Positions 9,240 through 16,604 of a DNA stretch of 42,798 nt are shown here, one piece after another. Origin of the DNA: an uncultured Bacilli bacterium (GTDB taxonomy: Bacteria > Bacillota_I > Bacilli_A > RF39 > UBA660); assembly GCA_934101345.1 (NCBI GenBank), contig CAKOQV010000004.1, forward strand, positions 1-42,798, in the 5' to 3' direction. Under the pieces are notes generated by a model. The model searched no databases. It saw nothing but the letters and a program-made list of their open reading frames with translations, and had not been told where the DNA came from. Every line of letters starts with the position of its first letter. Within the stretch, counting starts at the first letter, position 1. The translations under genes and the position numbers were made by a program.

Positions 9240-9313
9240 TTATATGTTATAATATATTTCAATACTGAGACTTTAGGCTCAGTATTGCTTAGAGAGACCT
9301 TAGACTCTCTAAG
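9240..9313 (+). repeat. Paired-hairpin element, copy 2
   Basis: Two abutting perfect hairpins. Hairpin 1 (9260-9287) has a 10 bp stem CAATACTGAG/CTCAGTATTG, then an A/G mismatch, a C-G pair and loop TTTA. Hairpin 2 (9288-9313) has a 9 bp stem CTTAGAGAG/CTCTCTAAG, an A/A mismatch, a C-G pair and loop CTTA. The upstream stretch contains TTATAAT (9247-9253) but lacks the GGCTGATA leader of copies 3 and 4. There is no T run afterwards, so this is not a normal terminator. It lies upstream of the T-box promoter. Confidence 0.65.
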
Positions 9314-9333
9314 AAGAAAATGAGAAATAGTAC

Positions 9334-9362
9334 TTGAAAATATATTTATTGTATGATAAAAT
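9334..9362 (+). promoter_or_regulatory. Promoter of the T-box / dUTPase-metG operon
   Basis: TTGAAA at 9334-9339 and TAAAAT at 9357-9362 with a 17-base spacer form a plausible sigma-A promoter. It is placed just before the T-box stem I region and downstream of the paired-hairpin copy 2. Confidence 0.65.
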
Positions 9363-9364
9363 AC

Positions 9365-9578
9365 TTTGTGTAAAGCGAAGAAGGAAAGAGTAATAGTAAT
9401 ATTTATAGAGAGTCTATGTTTGGTGGAAATAGATAAGAAAAGCTATTATAAATGGTTCTGGAGCAGTTATATCTAATAGGTATAAACGGTTGTTACGTTA
9501 TAACTTAATGAGTGTATGTATTATAAAATAAGGTGGTACCGCGGAATATTTTTCGTCCTTTGGTTAGCCTTATTTTTT
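9365..9578 (+). promoter_or_regulatory. T-box riboswitch (probably tRNA-Met responsive)
   Basis: The conserved T-box sequence AAGGTGGTACCGCGG is at 9530-9544, followed by TTTTCGTCCTTTGG and a terminator (AAAATAAGG at about 9525-9533 pairing with CCTTATTTT at about 9568-9576, then a T run). The two pairings are mutually exclusive, as expected for tRNA-controlled antitermination. Upstream lie stem I hallmarks: GCGAAGAAGGAAAGAGTA (about 9375-9392), GGTGGAAAT (9422-9430) and CTGGAGCAG (about 9458-9466). The best specifier candidate is ATG at 9452-9454, matching metG downstream. Uncharged tRNA-Met would then turn on dUTPase and MetRS together. The T-box call is secure; the specifier is an inference. 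Confidence 0.95.
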
Positions 9579-9597
9579 TATTTTATGGAGGTATGTA

Positions 9598-10083
9598 ATG
9601 AGAAAATTTGAAAAGATAAGTAAAGATAATTTTTTTAATAGTGTTCCTAATGGTAATTATGAAGATATTATATTACCAAAAAGAAGTACTAAAAATAGTG
9701 CCGGATATGATTTTTATTCTCTATATGATATAACTATTAAACCTAATGAAAGGGTAGTTATTCCAACTGGTATTAAGGCTTGTATGAATGAAAATGAATT
9801 TTTAGGAATATATATTCGTAGTAGTTTAGGTTTTAAGTATAATATTCGGATGTGTAATCAGGTTGGTATAATCGATGCTGATTATTATAATAATAAAGAT
9901 AATGAGGGACATATTTTTGTATGTTTACAAAATGAAAGTGATAAAGAAGTGGTAATTAAAAAAGGTGATAGATTTGTACAAGGTATATTTAAGCCTTATT
10001 TAATTACTGATGATGACGATGCTACTGATACAAGAAATGGTGGTATTGGTAGTACAAATGAAGGAGAAGATAATAATGAATAA
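9598..10083 (+). CDS. dut: dUTP diphosphatase (trimeric dUTPase family)
   Basis: The enzyme hydrolyses dUTP to dUMP and pyrophosphate, limiting uracil in DNA. All five motifs are visible in 161 residues: SAGYDFYS (34-41), RSSLG (74-78), VGIIDADYYN (89-98, catalytic Asp93), KKGDRFVQ (121-128) and the Gly-rich RNGGIGST (146-153). Motif III has the longer YYNNKDNEGHI version rather than YRGEI. The start is set by GGAGGT about 7 bases upstream. It overlaps metG by 8 bases and is the first gene under the T-box, an unexpected partner for a methionyl-tRNA synthetase. Confidence 0.92.
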   Translation: MRKFEKISKDNFFNSVPNGNYEDIILPKRSTKNSAGYDFYSLYDITIKPNERVVIPTGIKACMNENEFLGIYIRSSLGFKYNIRMCNQVGIIDADYYNNKDNEGHIFVCLQNESDKEVVIKKGDRFVQGIFKPYLITDDDDATDTRNGGIGSTNEGEDNNE

Positions 10084-11611
10084 TGATAAAAAATTTTATA
10101 TAACAACTCCTATATACTATCCTAGTGCTAATTTTCATATAGGACATTGTTATACTACTATAGTAGCTGATGCTATTGCAAGATATAAAAGACTTACTGG
10201 TTATGATGTATTTTATTTAACTGGTACTGATGAACATGGAGAAAAAATACAAAAGAAAGCAAATGAAGCTGGAGTTACTCCTAAAGAGTATGTCGATAAG
10301 ATAGTTGCTAATGCTAAAGATTTATGGAAAAGTTTAGATATTAGTTATGATAAGTTTATTAGAACTACTGATGAAGAACATGTTAAGTGTGTACAAAAGA
10401 TATTTGAAAGATTATATAAACAAGGTGATATTTATAGAGGTGAATATAAAGGTTTATATTGTACTCCTTGTGAATCATTTTGGACTGAAACTCAGTTAAT
10501 CAATGGTAAATGTCCTGATTGTGGTAGAGATGTACATGAAGTATCTGAAGAAGCTTATTTCTTTAAATTATCTAAATATCAAGATAGACTTGTTAAATAT
10601 TATGAAGAAAATCCTGATTTTATTGAACCGGAGTCTAGAAAAAATGAAATGATTAATAATTTTATTAAACCAGGTCTTGCTGATTTGTGTGTGTCTAGAA
10701 CTAGTTTTGATTGGGGTATTCCTGTTACTTTTGATGATAAGCATGTTGTTTATGTTTGGTTAGATGCTTTAACTAATTATATATCTGCTTTAGGATATTT
10801 AAGTGATGATGATAGTCTATTTAAAAAGTATTGGCCTTGTGATTTACATATTGTTGGTAAAGAAATTATAAGATTTCATACTATTGTATGGCCTATTATG
10901 TTAATGGCTCTTAATTTACCACTACCTAAGAAGGTATTTGGTCATGGATGGCTTGTTATTGATGGTGGTAAGATATCTAAGAGTCTTGGAAATTATAAAG
11001 ACCCTAGAGAATATATTGATACTTATAGCGTGGATGCTGTTAGATATTTTGCTTTAAGGGAAGTTCCTTTTGGTAGTGATGGTTCTTTTTCTGAAGAAGC
11101 TTTAATTAATAGAACTAATGGAGATTTAGCTAATATTTTAGGTAATTTGGTTAATAGAACTATTGGTATGATAAATAAGTACTTTGATGGAGAAGTTTCT
11201 AATAAAGGTGTATCTGAAGAAATTGATAATAATTTGATTAAAGAAGCTGAAAGTTTATATATAAAGGTAGAAAATTATATGAATAAACTTGAAGTACCTA
11301 AAGCACTTGATTCTATATTTGATTTATTTAGATCATTAAATAAATATATTGATGAAACTACTCCTTGGATACTTGCTAAAGATGATAGTAAGAAAGATAG
11401 ACTTGCTACGGTACTTTATAATTTAATTGAGGGTATTAGAATTGGAACGGTATTACTTAGACCATTTATACCTGAAACAACAGAAAAGATATTTAAGCAA
11501 ATTAATACTGATAATACTTCTTATGACAGTGTAAAAGAGTTTGGCGGATATAAGAGTAGTACTAAAGTTGGTATTCCGGAAGTATTATTTCAAAGAATTG
11601 AAACTAAGTAA
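10076..11611 (+). CDS. metG: Methionyl-tRNA synthetase
   Basis: MetRS charges tRNA-Met with methionine. The 511-residue protein has the class I HIGH motif (HIGH, residues 21-24), a four-cysteine zinc knuckle (CTPCESFW...CPDCGR, about residues 122-145), the KISKSLGN form of KMSKS near residue 300, and an anticodon-binding helical domain. It lacks the C-terminal Trbp111-like domain of B. subtilis MetS (664 residues), so it is a short form. The start at ATG 10076 is supported by AAGGAG at 10061-10066. It is regulated by the upstream T-box. Confidence 0.97.
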   Translation: MNNDKKFYITTPIYYPSANFHIGHCYTTIVADAIARYKRLTGYDVFYLTGTDEHGEKIQKKANEAGVTPKEYVDKIVANAKDLWKSLDISYDKFIRTTDEEHVKCVQKIFERLYKQGDIYRGEYKGLYCTPCESFWTETQLINGKCPDCGRDVHEVSEEAYFFKLSKYQDRLVKYYEENPDFIEPESRKNEMINNFIKPGLADLCVSRTSFDWGIPVTFDDKHVVYVWLDALTNYISALGYLSDDDSLFKKYWPCDLHIVGKEIIRFHTIVWPIMLMALNLPLPKKVFGHGWLVIDGGKISKSLGNYKDPREYIDTYSVDAVRYFALREVPFGSDGSFSEEALINRTNGDLANILGNLVNRTIGMINKYFDGEVSNKGVSEEIDNNLIKEAESLYIKVENYMNKLEVPKALDSIFDLFRSLNKYIDETTPWILAKDDSKKDRLATVLYNLIEGIRIGTVLLRPFIPETTEKIFKQINTDNTSYDSVKEFGGYKSSTKVGIPEVLFQRIETK

Positions 11612-11613
11612 CT

Positions 11614-11638
11614 AGAGGACTTTAATGGTCTTCTTTTT
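11614..11638 (+). terminator. Intrinsic terminator after metG
   Basis: A 7 bp stem AGAGGAC/GTCTTCT with one G-T pair and a short loop, followed by a T run immediately after the metG stop. It closes the T-box operon. Confidence 0.75.
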
Positions 11639-11738
11639 ACATTTTATTAGTGTAAAATAAGTGAAAAGGTGTTTACTAATTTATTAGATTATGATATATT
11701 TTTAGTGTAGTACCTGCAGTGGAAAAGGAGAAAAAGGT

Positions 11739-11900
11739 ATGCTTAACACTAGAAAATGGAACCTTATTTTTAAGATATCTTGTGGTATTTTAGCTGGTGT
11801 GTTGGTTTCTTTTGTTGTTGTAGGTAGTAATATTCTTGATTTATTATACTTAGGTATAATAGTTGTGCTATTTTTTAAATATGTAGCTAATAAAAAGTAA
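11739..11900 (+). CDS. Small membrane protein of unknown function (53 residues)
   Basis: An ATG with AAAGGAG 8 bases upstream opens a 53-codon frame ending at TAA 11898-11900. The product starts MLNTRKWNLIFK and has two hydrophobic segments (ISCGILAGVLVSFVVVG and ILDLLYLGIIVVLFF), ending in a basic tail KYVANKK. This looks like a two-pass membrane microprotein with the N- and C-termini inside. It sits alone between the metG terminator and tatD. I recognise no family; the good ribosome binding site and clean membrane pattern are the evidence that it is real. Confidence 0.65.
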   Translation: MLNTRKWNLIFKISCGILAGVLVSFVVVGSNILDLLYLGIIVVLFFKYVANKK

Positions 11901-11945
11901 AATAATTATACTATATTAGTATGATTTTTTTATTGGAGGTGTTTT

Positions 11946-12701
11946 ATGTATATTGATACACATTGTCATGTATTTAGTGAATATTATGATGATATTGAAG
12001 AAATTGTTAGAAAATGTAAAGAAAATAATGTTACTAAGGTTATAGTTAGTGGCTGTGATATGAAATCTAATATGGAGGTTTTGGAACTTGTTAATAAGTA
12101 CGATATTATCTATGGTACTATTGGATTTCATCCTACGGAATTAGGTGACTTTAAAGAAGAGTATTTTAATTTTTTGATAAATAATATTAATAATAATAAA
12201 ATAGTTGGTGTAGGTGAGATTGGACTTGATTATCATTATGATGATACTGATAAAGAAATGCAAAGAATGGTTTTTAATAGACAACTTGAAATTGCTGAAA
12301 AGTTTAATAAACCAGTTGTTGTTCATAGTAGAGATTCTATTGGGGAAACATATAATATATTAAGTAAATATAATTTGAAAGGTAGTATACATTGTTATAG
12401 TGGTTCATTAGAAATGGCTAAATTATTTACTAAATTAGGATATAAATTGGGAGTTGGAGGTATAATTACTTTTAAAAATGCTAAAAATATAAAAGAAGTA
12501 GTAAAAAATGTTGATTTATCATATATTTTATTAGAGACTGATAGTCCATATCTTAGTCCTGAACCTTATAGAGGTAACAAAAATGATCCTTCTAATATAC
12601 CGGTTATTGCTGAAAGCATTGCTAGTATTAAAGGAGTAACAAATGTAGATGTTGCAATGGTTACGACCGCTAATGCGGAAGGGGTATTTGACTTTTTATA
12701 A
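11946..12701 (+). CDS. tatD: TatD family metal-dependent DNase/hydrolase
   Basis: The 251-residue protein has the TatD metal-ligand pattern: HxH in DTHCHVF (residues 4-8), the Glu in VGVGEIGLDYHYDDTDKEMQ, His in VVVHSRDS, His in GSIHCYSG, and Asp in LLETDSPYLSPEPYRG. Family members are TIM-barrel 3'-5' nucleases linked to DNA quality control. Its position after metG is conserved in Bacillus (metS-yabD). GGAGGTG lies 7 bases upstream of the ATG. Confidence 0.96.
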   Translation: MYIDTHCHVFSEYYDDIEEIVRKCKENNVTKVIVSGCDMKSNMEVLELVNKYDIIYGTIGFHPTELGDFKEEYFNFLINNINNNKIVGVGEIGLDYHYDDTDKEMQRMVFNRQLEIAEKFNKPVVVHSRDSIGETYNILSKYNLKGSIHCYSGSLEMAKLFTKLGYKLGVGGIITFKNAKNIKEVVKNVDLSYILLETDSPYLSPEPYRGNKNDPSNIPVIAESIASIKGVTNVDVAMVTTANAEGVFDFL

Positions 12702-12753
12702 AAAAGATGTTACAATTAATATGCTTTAAAATATTAATGAGGTGAGACATAAT

Positions 12754-13464
12754 ATGAAAAAAGTAGCTGCAAAAATAATAACTATTTCTTCACAGTTATT
12801 AGTGGCTAGTGTATTTTTATTCTTACTATTTTCTGGTGAAACTAGAAATGGTAATGATAGAAATGTAGTAGTAAACAATAATAATTTTAATAAAATGGCT
12901 GATAAAACTTTATTTCTTTTTAAAAGTTTAGAAAATAAAGATGAAGAAACTGATTCTAGTGTTGTTGTTGAGCTTACTTCCGTTGATAAGGTAGAAGAGC
13001 CTGTAATTCAAGAAGTTAAACAAGAAACGGTTAAGGAAGAAGTTAAAAAAGAAACTCCTAAAGAAGAAGAAACTAATGTAACTCCTTTGGAACCAGACTT
13101 TAGTGATAGAACTGCATTAGAAACATTTACTGGTAGTTTGACAGGATATGGGCCTGATTGCTCCGGATGTGGTGGTAAAACTAGTACAGGCCATGATTTG
13201 AATTCTAGTATATATTATGAAGATAATGAATATGGAACAGTTAGAATTGTTGCTGCTGATAGGTATTTTCCATTTTATTCTATAGTTAGAATAAGTAATG
13301 TTCCTAATATAGACTCATTTTTGGCAATAGTTTTGGATAGAGGAGGCAATGTTGGATTTAATAAGGGTACTTTATTTGATTTAGCATTTGCTACTGAAAA
13401 GGATCCTAATATACTGGGAAAAACAAATAATGTTAAATTTGAAATTTTAAGAAGTGGTAAGTAA
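12754..13464 (+). CDS. 3D domain cell-wall protein (YabE/YocH-like)
   Basis: The 236-residue protein has a membrane or signal segment (residues 8-27), a charged Glu/Lys/Val-rich linker (about 60-112) and a C-terminal 3D domain with its three hallmark aspartates (AADRYFPF, VLDRGG, FDLAFA; D169, D195, D209). This double-psi barrel fold is shared with lytic transglycosylase-like and Rpf/Sps-type cell-wall enzymes. The position after tatD equals that of yabE in Bacillus, but the G5 and DUF348 domains of YabE are absent. A CSGCGG cysteine pair (C136, C139) lies at the domain start. ATG 12754 is chosen because GAGGTGAG precedes it. Confidence 0.85.
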   Translation: MKKVAAKIITISSQLLVASVFLFLLFSGETRNGNDRNVVVNNNNFNKMADKTLFLFKSLENKDEETDSSVVVELTSVDKVEEPVIQEVKQETVKEEVKKETPKEEETNVTPLEPDFSDRTALETFTGSLTGYGPDCSGCGGKTSTGHDLNSSIYYEDNEYGTVRIVAADRYFPFYSIVRISNVPNIDSFLAIVLDRGGNVGFNKGTLFDLAFATEKDPNILGKTNNVKFEILRSGK

Positions 13465-13476
13465 CACTTCTTTTTT
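13449..13476 (+). terminator. Intrinsic terminator of the 3D-domain gene
   Basis: An 8 bp stem (AAGAAGTG/CACTTCTT) spans the stop codon and is followed by TTTTTT. Confidence 0.8.
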
Positions 13477-13525
13477 CGACATTTTTTTTATTTTTTATAT
13501 CATATAATTATATAGAGGTAAAGAT

Positions 13526-14452
13526 ATGAAAAAAATAATATTATTTACGGTTATAATTATATTTATTCCATTTGTTGTAGTAACTTTTTTTAAAGTTGAT
13601 AAGAAAGAAGAAATAAAATTAAATTATGAGTCTAATACTATTATTAGAGTGAAAAGACTAAGTAGTAGTGAAATTGAGTATTTGCCATTTGAAGAATATA
13701 TTGTTGGTGTGCTTGCTGGCGAAATGCCTATTTATTTTGAAAAAGAGGCTTTAAAGGCACAAGCAGTAGCTGCGCGCAGTTATGCATTAAAAAAAATAGA
13801 GTATAATAAAGATAATGAATATGATGTTGTTGATTCAGTTCTTAATCAGGTATATTTAGATAATCATTATTTGAAAGAGGCTTGGGGTAATAAGTATGTT
13901 GATAATATTAATAAATTAAGAGAAGTAGTTAATGATACTTCTTTAGAATATTTAGATTATAATGGTGAAGTTATTGATGCATTGTTTTTTTCTACAAGTA
14001 ATGGATATACTGAGAATTCTTCGTTGGTGTTTAATATTGATTTACCGTATTTACAGAGTGTTACATCTATGTGGGATAGTTCCACTAGTAGTTCTTTTAA
14101 GAGTACTAAAAAAATTTCTAGTAGTGATTTTTATTCTTCTTTAGGATTAGAAAAATCTAATACATTAAACTTTAAAGTTTTAAAAAGAAGTAGTACTAAT
14201 AGAATACTTAATCTCAATATTAATGGTACAGAGTTTACTGGCAGAGAATTATATGATAAACTTGGTTTAAAATCTACTGATTTTTCTTTGAAACAAGATG
14301 GAGATACTATTATTATTGATACTGTCGGCTATGGTCATGGCGTTGGGATGAGTCAGTATGGTGCTGAAGGTATGGCACTTGAGGGTTATTCTTATAAAGA
14401 TATTCTTTCTCATTACTATGTTGGTACTTCAATTAAAAAATTATTAAATTAA
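13526..14452 (+). CDS. spoIID: Stage II sporulation protein D (lytic transglycosylase)
   Basis: SpoIID cleaves glycan strands during engulfment, with SpoIIP and SpoIIM. The 308-residue protein has an N-terminal membrane anchor (residues 3-22) and the catalytic region LPFEEYIVGVLAGEMP, with the conserved Glu66 in AGEMP, followed by KAQAVAARSYAL. The C-terminus carries GYGHGVGMSQYGAEGMA and ILSHYYVGT. It is close to full family length. Upstream of spoIIQ and spoIIID as in Bacillus. Confidence 0.95.
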   Translation: MKKIILFTVIIIFIPFVVVTFFKVDKKEEIKLNYESNTIIRVKRLSSSEIEYLPFEEYIVGVLAGEMPIYFEKEALKAQAVAARSYALKKIEYNKDNEYDVVDSVLNQVYLDNHYLKEAWGNKYVDNINKLREVVNDTSLEYLDYNGEVIDALFFSTSNGYTENSSLVFNIDLPYLQSVTSMWDSSTSSSFKSTKKISSSDFYSSLGLEKSNTLNFKVLKRSSTNRILNLNINGTEFTGRELYDKLGLKSTDFSLKQDGDTIIIDTVGYGHGVGMSQYGAEGMALEGYSYKDILSHYYVGTSIKKLLN

Positions 14453-14499
14453 TGTATATATTTTTTAATTTAGGAAACAATTATAGTAGAGGTGAGAAT

Positions 14500-15141
14500 A
14501 TGAAAATGAAAAGAGTTAAGCCACTCTTAGTACCTATGATTTACGGAGTATGTGTTATTGCATTTTTGTTTTGTATGTATTTTGCAGGTAGACTATCTAA
14601 TGATTTACTATTTAAAGATAAGAAAAATACTAATTATGTTGATGGTGAGATCGTATCAGAATATGATAAGGATATACCAGTAGTTAGTACTAGTTCTAAA
14701 ATTGTAAGGCCTTATTTGGATAGTAAGGTTTCTATTTACAAGACTTTTTATGACTATCAAGGTGAAGCTGATAATCAGGAAAAATCTATTATTCTTTATG
14801 AAGATACCTATATGCAAAACTCTGGGGTAGATTATACTAGCGATAGTTCATTTGATGTAATCAGTATTCTTGATGGTACAGTAATAAATGTTTATGAGAA
14901 TAAAATTCTTGGTACTTCTATTGAGGTTAGACATAGTAATGAACTTATTAGTGTTTACCAAAGTTTGTCTGAGGTTACTGTAAAAGAAGGAGATAATGTT
15001 ATTCAAGGGCAGATACTTGCTAAAAGTGGTTTATCTAATATTAATAAAGAGTTAAATAATCACTTACATTTTGAATTATATTATAAAGGCTCTATAGTTA
15101 ATCCAGAAGAATATTATAATAAATCTGTTGATGAATTATAG
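14500..15141 (+). CDS. spoIIQ: SpoIIQ-like LytM-fold engulfment protein
   Basis: The 213-residue protein has one membrane anchor (about residues 10-30) and a LytM/M23 domain from about residue 105. The first metal-ligand His of active M23 peptidases is replaced by Ser (SSFDV, S117), while HLHFE (188-192) is retained. As I recall, B. subtilis SpoIIQ also has a degenerate site, where it acts as a scaffold binding SpoIIIAH across the septum. I chose ATG 14500, preceded by AGAGGTGAG. Its position between spoIID and spoIIID supports the name. Confidence 0.9.
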   Translation: MKMKRVKPLLVPMIYGVCVIAFLFCMYFAGRLSNDLLFKDKKNTNYVDGEIVSEYDKDIPVVSTSSKIVRPYLDSKVSIYKTFYDYQGEADNQEKSIILYEDTYMQNSGVDYTSDSSFDVISILDGTVINVYENKILGTSIEVRHSNELISVYQSLSEVTVKEGDNVIQGQILAKSGLSNINKELNNHLHFELYYKGSIVNPEEYYNKSVDEL

Positions 15142-15159
15142 GCAATAAGCCTTTTTTTA
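15140..15159 (+). terminator. Short terminator after spoIIQ
   Basis: A 4 bp GC-rich stem (AGGC/GCCT, loop AATAA) followed by seven T residues, right after the stop. The stem is short but the T run is good. Confidence 0.5.
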
Positions 15160-15203
15160 CATAATATGTTATCTTATAAATATAATTTTATAGGTGAGCA
15201 TAT

Positions 15204-15470
15204 ATGGATAAGAAAATTATTTCTAGAGTAATTAAAGAGGCTAATTATATTATTGATACTAATAAAACTATTAGGGAAGTATCTATAATATTTGGTGTAT
15301 CTAAGAGTACTGTACATAATGATATGAGAAAAAGGTTGGTGTTACTTGACAGTATTCTATATGAAAAAGTGTCAAATGTTTTGGAATATCATACTTATAT
15401 TAAGCATATTAGAGGGGGACAAGCTACAAAAGATAAGTTTTTAGATAAAAAAGGGAATCTACTCTATTAA
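15204..15470 (+). CDS. spoIIID: Mother-cell transcriptional regulator SpoIIID
   Basis: An 88-residue DNA-binding protein with the helix-turn-helix IREVSIIFGVSKSTVHNDM at about residues 23-41 and the characteristic basic C-terminal half containing HIRGGQATKDKFL. SpoIIID tunes the sigma-E regulon in the mother cell. GGTGAG lies 8 bases before the ATG. The neighbour mbl follows 44 bases later, exactly the Bacillus spoIIID-mbl arrangement. Confidence 0.96.
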   Translation: MDKKIISRVIKEANYIIDTNKTIREVSIIFGVSKSTVHNDMRKRLVLLDSILYEKVSNVLEYHTYIKHIRGGQATKDKFLDKKGNLLY

Positions 15471-15514
15471 AAAATATTAAATTGTGGTAAAATGTAAATG
15501 AGGATGGTGATTTT

Positions 15515-16507
15515 ATGTTTAACAAAGATATTGGAATTGACTTAGGAACTGCTAATGTACTTATATATATTAAGGGACAGGGTATTGTATTAAATGAGCC
15601 ATCTGTTGTTGCAATAGACGCTGATACTAAAAGGCCTTTAGCGGTAGGAACTGAGGCACATGAAATGCTTGGTAGAACTCCTGGTAAGGTGAAGGCTATT
15701 AAACCGATGAAGGATGGTGTAATTGCCGACTATGACACTACTGAAGTTATGCTTAATTATTTTATAAAAAAAGTAAATGGTAAAAGTTTCTTTTCTAGAC
15801 CTAGAATATTAATATGTTGTCCATCTAATATTACTCAGGTTGAAAAAAATGCTATTAAAGAGGCTGCTGAAAGAACAGGGGCTAAAAAAGTTTTTTTAGA
15901 GGAAGAACCTAAGGTAGCCGCAATTGGAGCTGGTATGGATATATCTAAGCCAAGTGGTAATATGGTAATTGATATTGGCGGAGGAACTACTGATATTGCT
16001 ATTTTGTCTTTGGGAGGCATTGTTAATAGTGCTTCAATTAGAATTGCTGGTAATGCTTTTGATAATGATATTGTTAAATATATTAAGGATAAATATAAAT
16101 TGTTGGTAGGAGAGCGAACTGCTGAAGATATTAAAATAAGTATTGGTACTGTTTTTCCTGGTTCTAGAAATGAAAAGATGGAAGTTAGAGGGAGGGACTT
16201 AGTTACTGGTCTTCCTCATACAATTACTTTGACAAGTGATGAAGTAGAAGAGGCATTAAGGGAAAGCGTTTATACTATTATTCATGCAGTTAAGGGTATA
16301 CTTGAACAAACTCCTCCAGAACTATCCGCTGATATTATTGATAAAGGTATAGTACTTACTGGTGGCGGTGCTTTAGTAGATGGATTTGCTCAAGTGCTAA
16401 GTCAAGAGCTTAAAGTGCCTGTATTTATCGCGGAATCTCCACTTACTTGTGTAGCTGAAGGTACAGGAATACTTTTAGATAATTTGTATATGTTAGAAAG
16501 ACAATAA
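15515..16507 (+). CDS. mbl: Rod-shape determining protein of the MreB family (Mbl)
   Basis: An actin homologue that guides lateral cell-wall synthesis. In 330 residues it shows phosphate 1 (DIGIDLGTANVLIYI), the segment VAIGAGMDISKPSGNMVIDI with phosphate 2 DIGGGTTDIA, and the adenosine motif GIVLTGGGALVDGF. MreB, Mbl and MreBH are close; the name Mbl is preferred because it directly follows spoIIID, as in Bacillus. GGATGGTGA precedes the ATG. Confidence 0.93.
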   Translation: MFNKDIGIDLGTANVLIYIKGQGIVLNEPSVVAIDADTKRPLAVGTEAHEMLGRTPGKVKAIKPMKDGVIADYDTTEVMLNYFIKKVNGKSFFSRPRILICCPSNITQVEKNAIKEAAERTGAKKVFLEEEPKVAAIGAGMDISKPSGNMVIDIGGGTTDIAILSLGGIVNSASIRIAGNAFDNDIVKYIKDKYKLLVGERTAEDIKISIGTVFPGSRNEKMEVRGRDLVTGLPHTITLTSDEVEEALRESVYTIIHAVKGILEQTPPELSADIIDKGIVLTGGGALVDGFAQVLSQELKVPVFIAESPLTCVAEGTGILLDNLYMLERQ

Positions 16508-16520
16508 TGTCTTTTTCTTT
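16497..16520 (+). terminator. Intrinsic terminator of mbl
   Basis: A 6 bp stem AAAGAC/GTCTTT over the stop codon followed by TTCTTTT. Confidence 0.7.
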
Positions 16521-16552
16521 TGTAAAATATATGTCAAAGTAAATAAATTATA

Positions 16553-16581
16553 TTTAATTTAATCGCTTTTTTTAGTATAAT
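16553..16581 (+). promoter_or_regulatory. Promoter of rpiB
   Basis: TTTAAT at 16553-16558 and a perfect TATAAT at 16576-16581 with a 17-base spacer, about 24 bases before the rpiB start codon. Confidence 0.55.
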
Positions 16582-16604
16582 TATGTTGAAGGAATGGTGA
16601 TAAT

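Noticed and set aside
9116..9313. CRISPR-like or tandem repeat array
   Set aside because: The hairpin stems differ in sequence, there are no regular spacers and no cas genes are present in the window.
13501..13508. CATATAAT as a sigma-E -10 box for spoIID
   Set aside because: The implied transcription start would fall in the ribosome binding site and no matching -35 element is seen.
14452..14499. Upstream start for spoIIQ at 14452
   Set aside because: It overlaps the spoIID stop without a ribosome binding site, while AGAGGTGAG is well placed for ATG 14500.
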